From positions 8,928,001-8,992,000 of the forward strand of contig NZ_CP114283.1 in assembly GCF_027107535.1 (NCBI RefSeq): a stretch of 64,000 bases of DNA. The letters run 5' to 3'. Positions 63,329 to 64,000 of this stretch are shown here, in pieces. Under the pieces are notes generated by a model that was given only the letters and a program-made list of their open reading frames with translations, was not told the DNA's origin and did not search any database. The translations under genes were made by a program, and so were the position numbers. The DNA is from Streptomyces aurantiacus (GTDB taxonomy: Bacteria > Actinomycetota > Actinomycetes > Streptomycetales > Streptomycetaceae). The first letter of the stretch is position 1. Every line of letters starts with the position of its first letter.

Positions 63329-64000
63329 TCAGGAACGGGCCGTGCCCGTCCCCTTCTCCGCGTCCAGCGCGTACACGCACCGGTCCTTGCTGCACGCGTA
63401 CACCACGCCGTCCTTGACGACGGGCGCCCCGGTGATCTCGCCACCCGTGGCCAGCTTCCACCGGAGCCGGCCGTCGTCGGCCTTCAGGGTGTAGAGGAGA
63501 TGGTCCGTGGAGCCGAAGTGGATGCGTCCGTCGGCCACGGCGGGCGCGCCCACGAGGTCGCCGCCCGCCTGGAAGCGCCACTTGGGCGTACCGGTGACGG
63601 CGTCCAGGGTGTAGAGGCCCTTGCCGCTGCCCACGTGGACGTGTCCGGCCGAGACGAGGACCGGTTCGATGGAGGAGCGGGCCTCGGTGGCGATGCGCCA
63701 GCGGTCGCGGCCGTCGGTGGCGTCGAGCGCGTACACCGTGCCGAGGTAGTCGGCGAGGTACACCCCGCCGCCCGTGACGGCCGGGCCCGGCGCGAAGGTG
63801 GGCGGGCTGAGGAAGACGGCGGGCGCCTCGAAGTGCCAGCGGACGTGCCCGCCGGCGATGTCGATGGCGAGGACCCGGGTGCCGGCCGACACGTACACGT
63901 ATCCGTCGTCGGCCTGGGTGACGCGGACGGGGACTCCCCCGCAGGAGGCCGCGTCACCGATGGGATACGACCAGCGTTCCTCGCCCGTGCGGGCCTCCAG
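63329..64000 (-). CDS. afsK: AfsK, C-terminal part (cut by window edge)
   Basis: The last 223 residues of a longer protein, open at the right edge. All visible sequence is a PQQ-like beta-propeller: repeats with the form YALDATDGRDRWRIAT, YTLDAVTGTPKWRFQAGG and YTLKADDGRLRWKLATGG. It ends KDRCVYALDAEKGTGTARS. AfsK is the Ser/Thr kinase that phosphorylates AfsR and is encoded near afsRS in Streptomyces. The propeller lies outside the kinase domain, which is not in this window, so the call rests on the repeat type and location. Confidence 0.85.
   Translation of the reverse strand: MEARTGEERWSYPIGDAASCGGVPVRVTQADDGYVYVSAGTRVLAIDIAGGHVRWHFEAPAVFLSPPTFAPGPAVTGGGVYLADYLGTVYALDATDGRDRWRIATEARSSIEPVLVSAGHVHVGSGKGLYTLDAVTGTPKWRFQAGGDLVGAPAVADGRIHFGSTDHLLYTLKADDGRLRWKLATGGEITGAPVVKDGVVYACSKDRCVYALDAEKGTGTARS

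Overview
The window is a stretch of Streptomyces chromosome. The evidence is very high GC, strong third-position GC bias, frequent GTG starts behind GGAGG-type ribosome sites, and a combination of families typical of the genus: AfsR/AfsS/AfsK, XRE-DUF397 pairs, LuxR response regulators and F420 enzymes. Gene order recalls the S. coelicolor segment from the glutathione peroxidase gene to afsK (recalled from memory, not searched). No rRNA, tRNA, CRISPR array, transposase or integrase was seen.

Layout. 1-5.5 kb: aldo/keto reductase, PH-domain protein, a divergent MFS exporter/ArsR pair with a clear operator, glutathione peroxidase, and a MerR regulator with a classic MerR promoter. 5.6-13.7 kb: an envelope block with a polytopic membrane protein, a D,D-carboxypeptidase carrying a roughly 600-residue acidic N-terminal extension, a GPP34 protein, and an XRE-DUF397 pair flanked by 18-bp repeats. 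14-23 kb: a degenerate ADP-ribosylglycohydrolase, an SSS symporter, an SDR with a divergent EthD-like protein, a DUF2165 protein and a large ATPase-TPR protein. 23-33.4 kb: an F420 theme (fbiC, LLM oxidoreductase, later a DDN-type protein), a secreted PHP hydrolase, a Ser/Thr kinase with a TTA codon, and an anti-sigma-type ATPase/XRE/DUF397 module. 33.4-36.6 kb: a second kinase and a streptogrisin-like protease. 36.7-47.2 kb: catabolic operons (aldehyde dehydrogenase, D-aminoacylase, LLM, SDR, LLM/amidohydrolase), interrupted by two secreted proteins and an orphan LuxR regulator. 47.4-51.1 kb: afsR, afsS and a small secreted peptide that carries AfsS-like motifs. 51.2-63.2 kb: genes lying between afsS and afsK, namely a serine hydrolase/two-component/ABC transporter module and a FadD/thiolase/DUF35/crotonase module. 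63.3-64 kb: the C-terminus of afsK, cut by the window edge.

How it works together. Two regulatory patterns stand out. First, the palindrome CTGAC-N5-GTCAG lies in front of five separate catabolic units (17.86, 41.21, 42.18, 47.24 and 60.06-60.11 kb). No TetR-type gene is in the window, so a regulator encoded elsewhere probably controls a scattered acyl-CoA/flavin catabolic regulon. Second, an 18-bp operator-like sequence is perfect between the histidine kinase and the ABC transporter (54613-54630) and nearly perfect upstream of the serine hydrolase (52527-52544). This suggests that the local response regulator drives both, making a compact envelope-response system next to afsRS.
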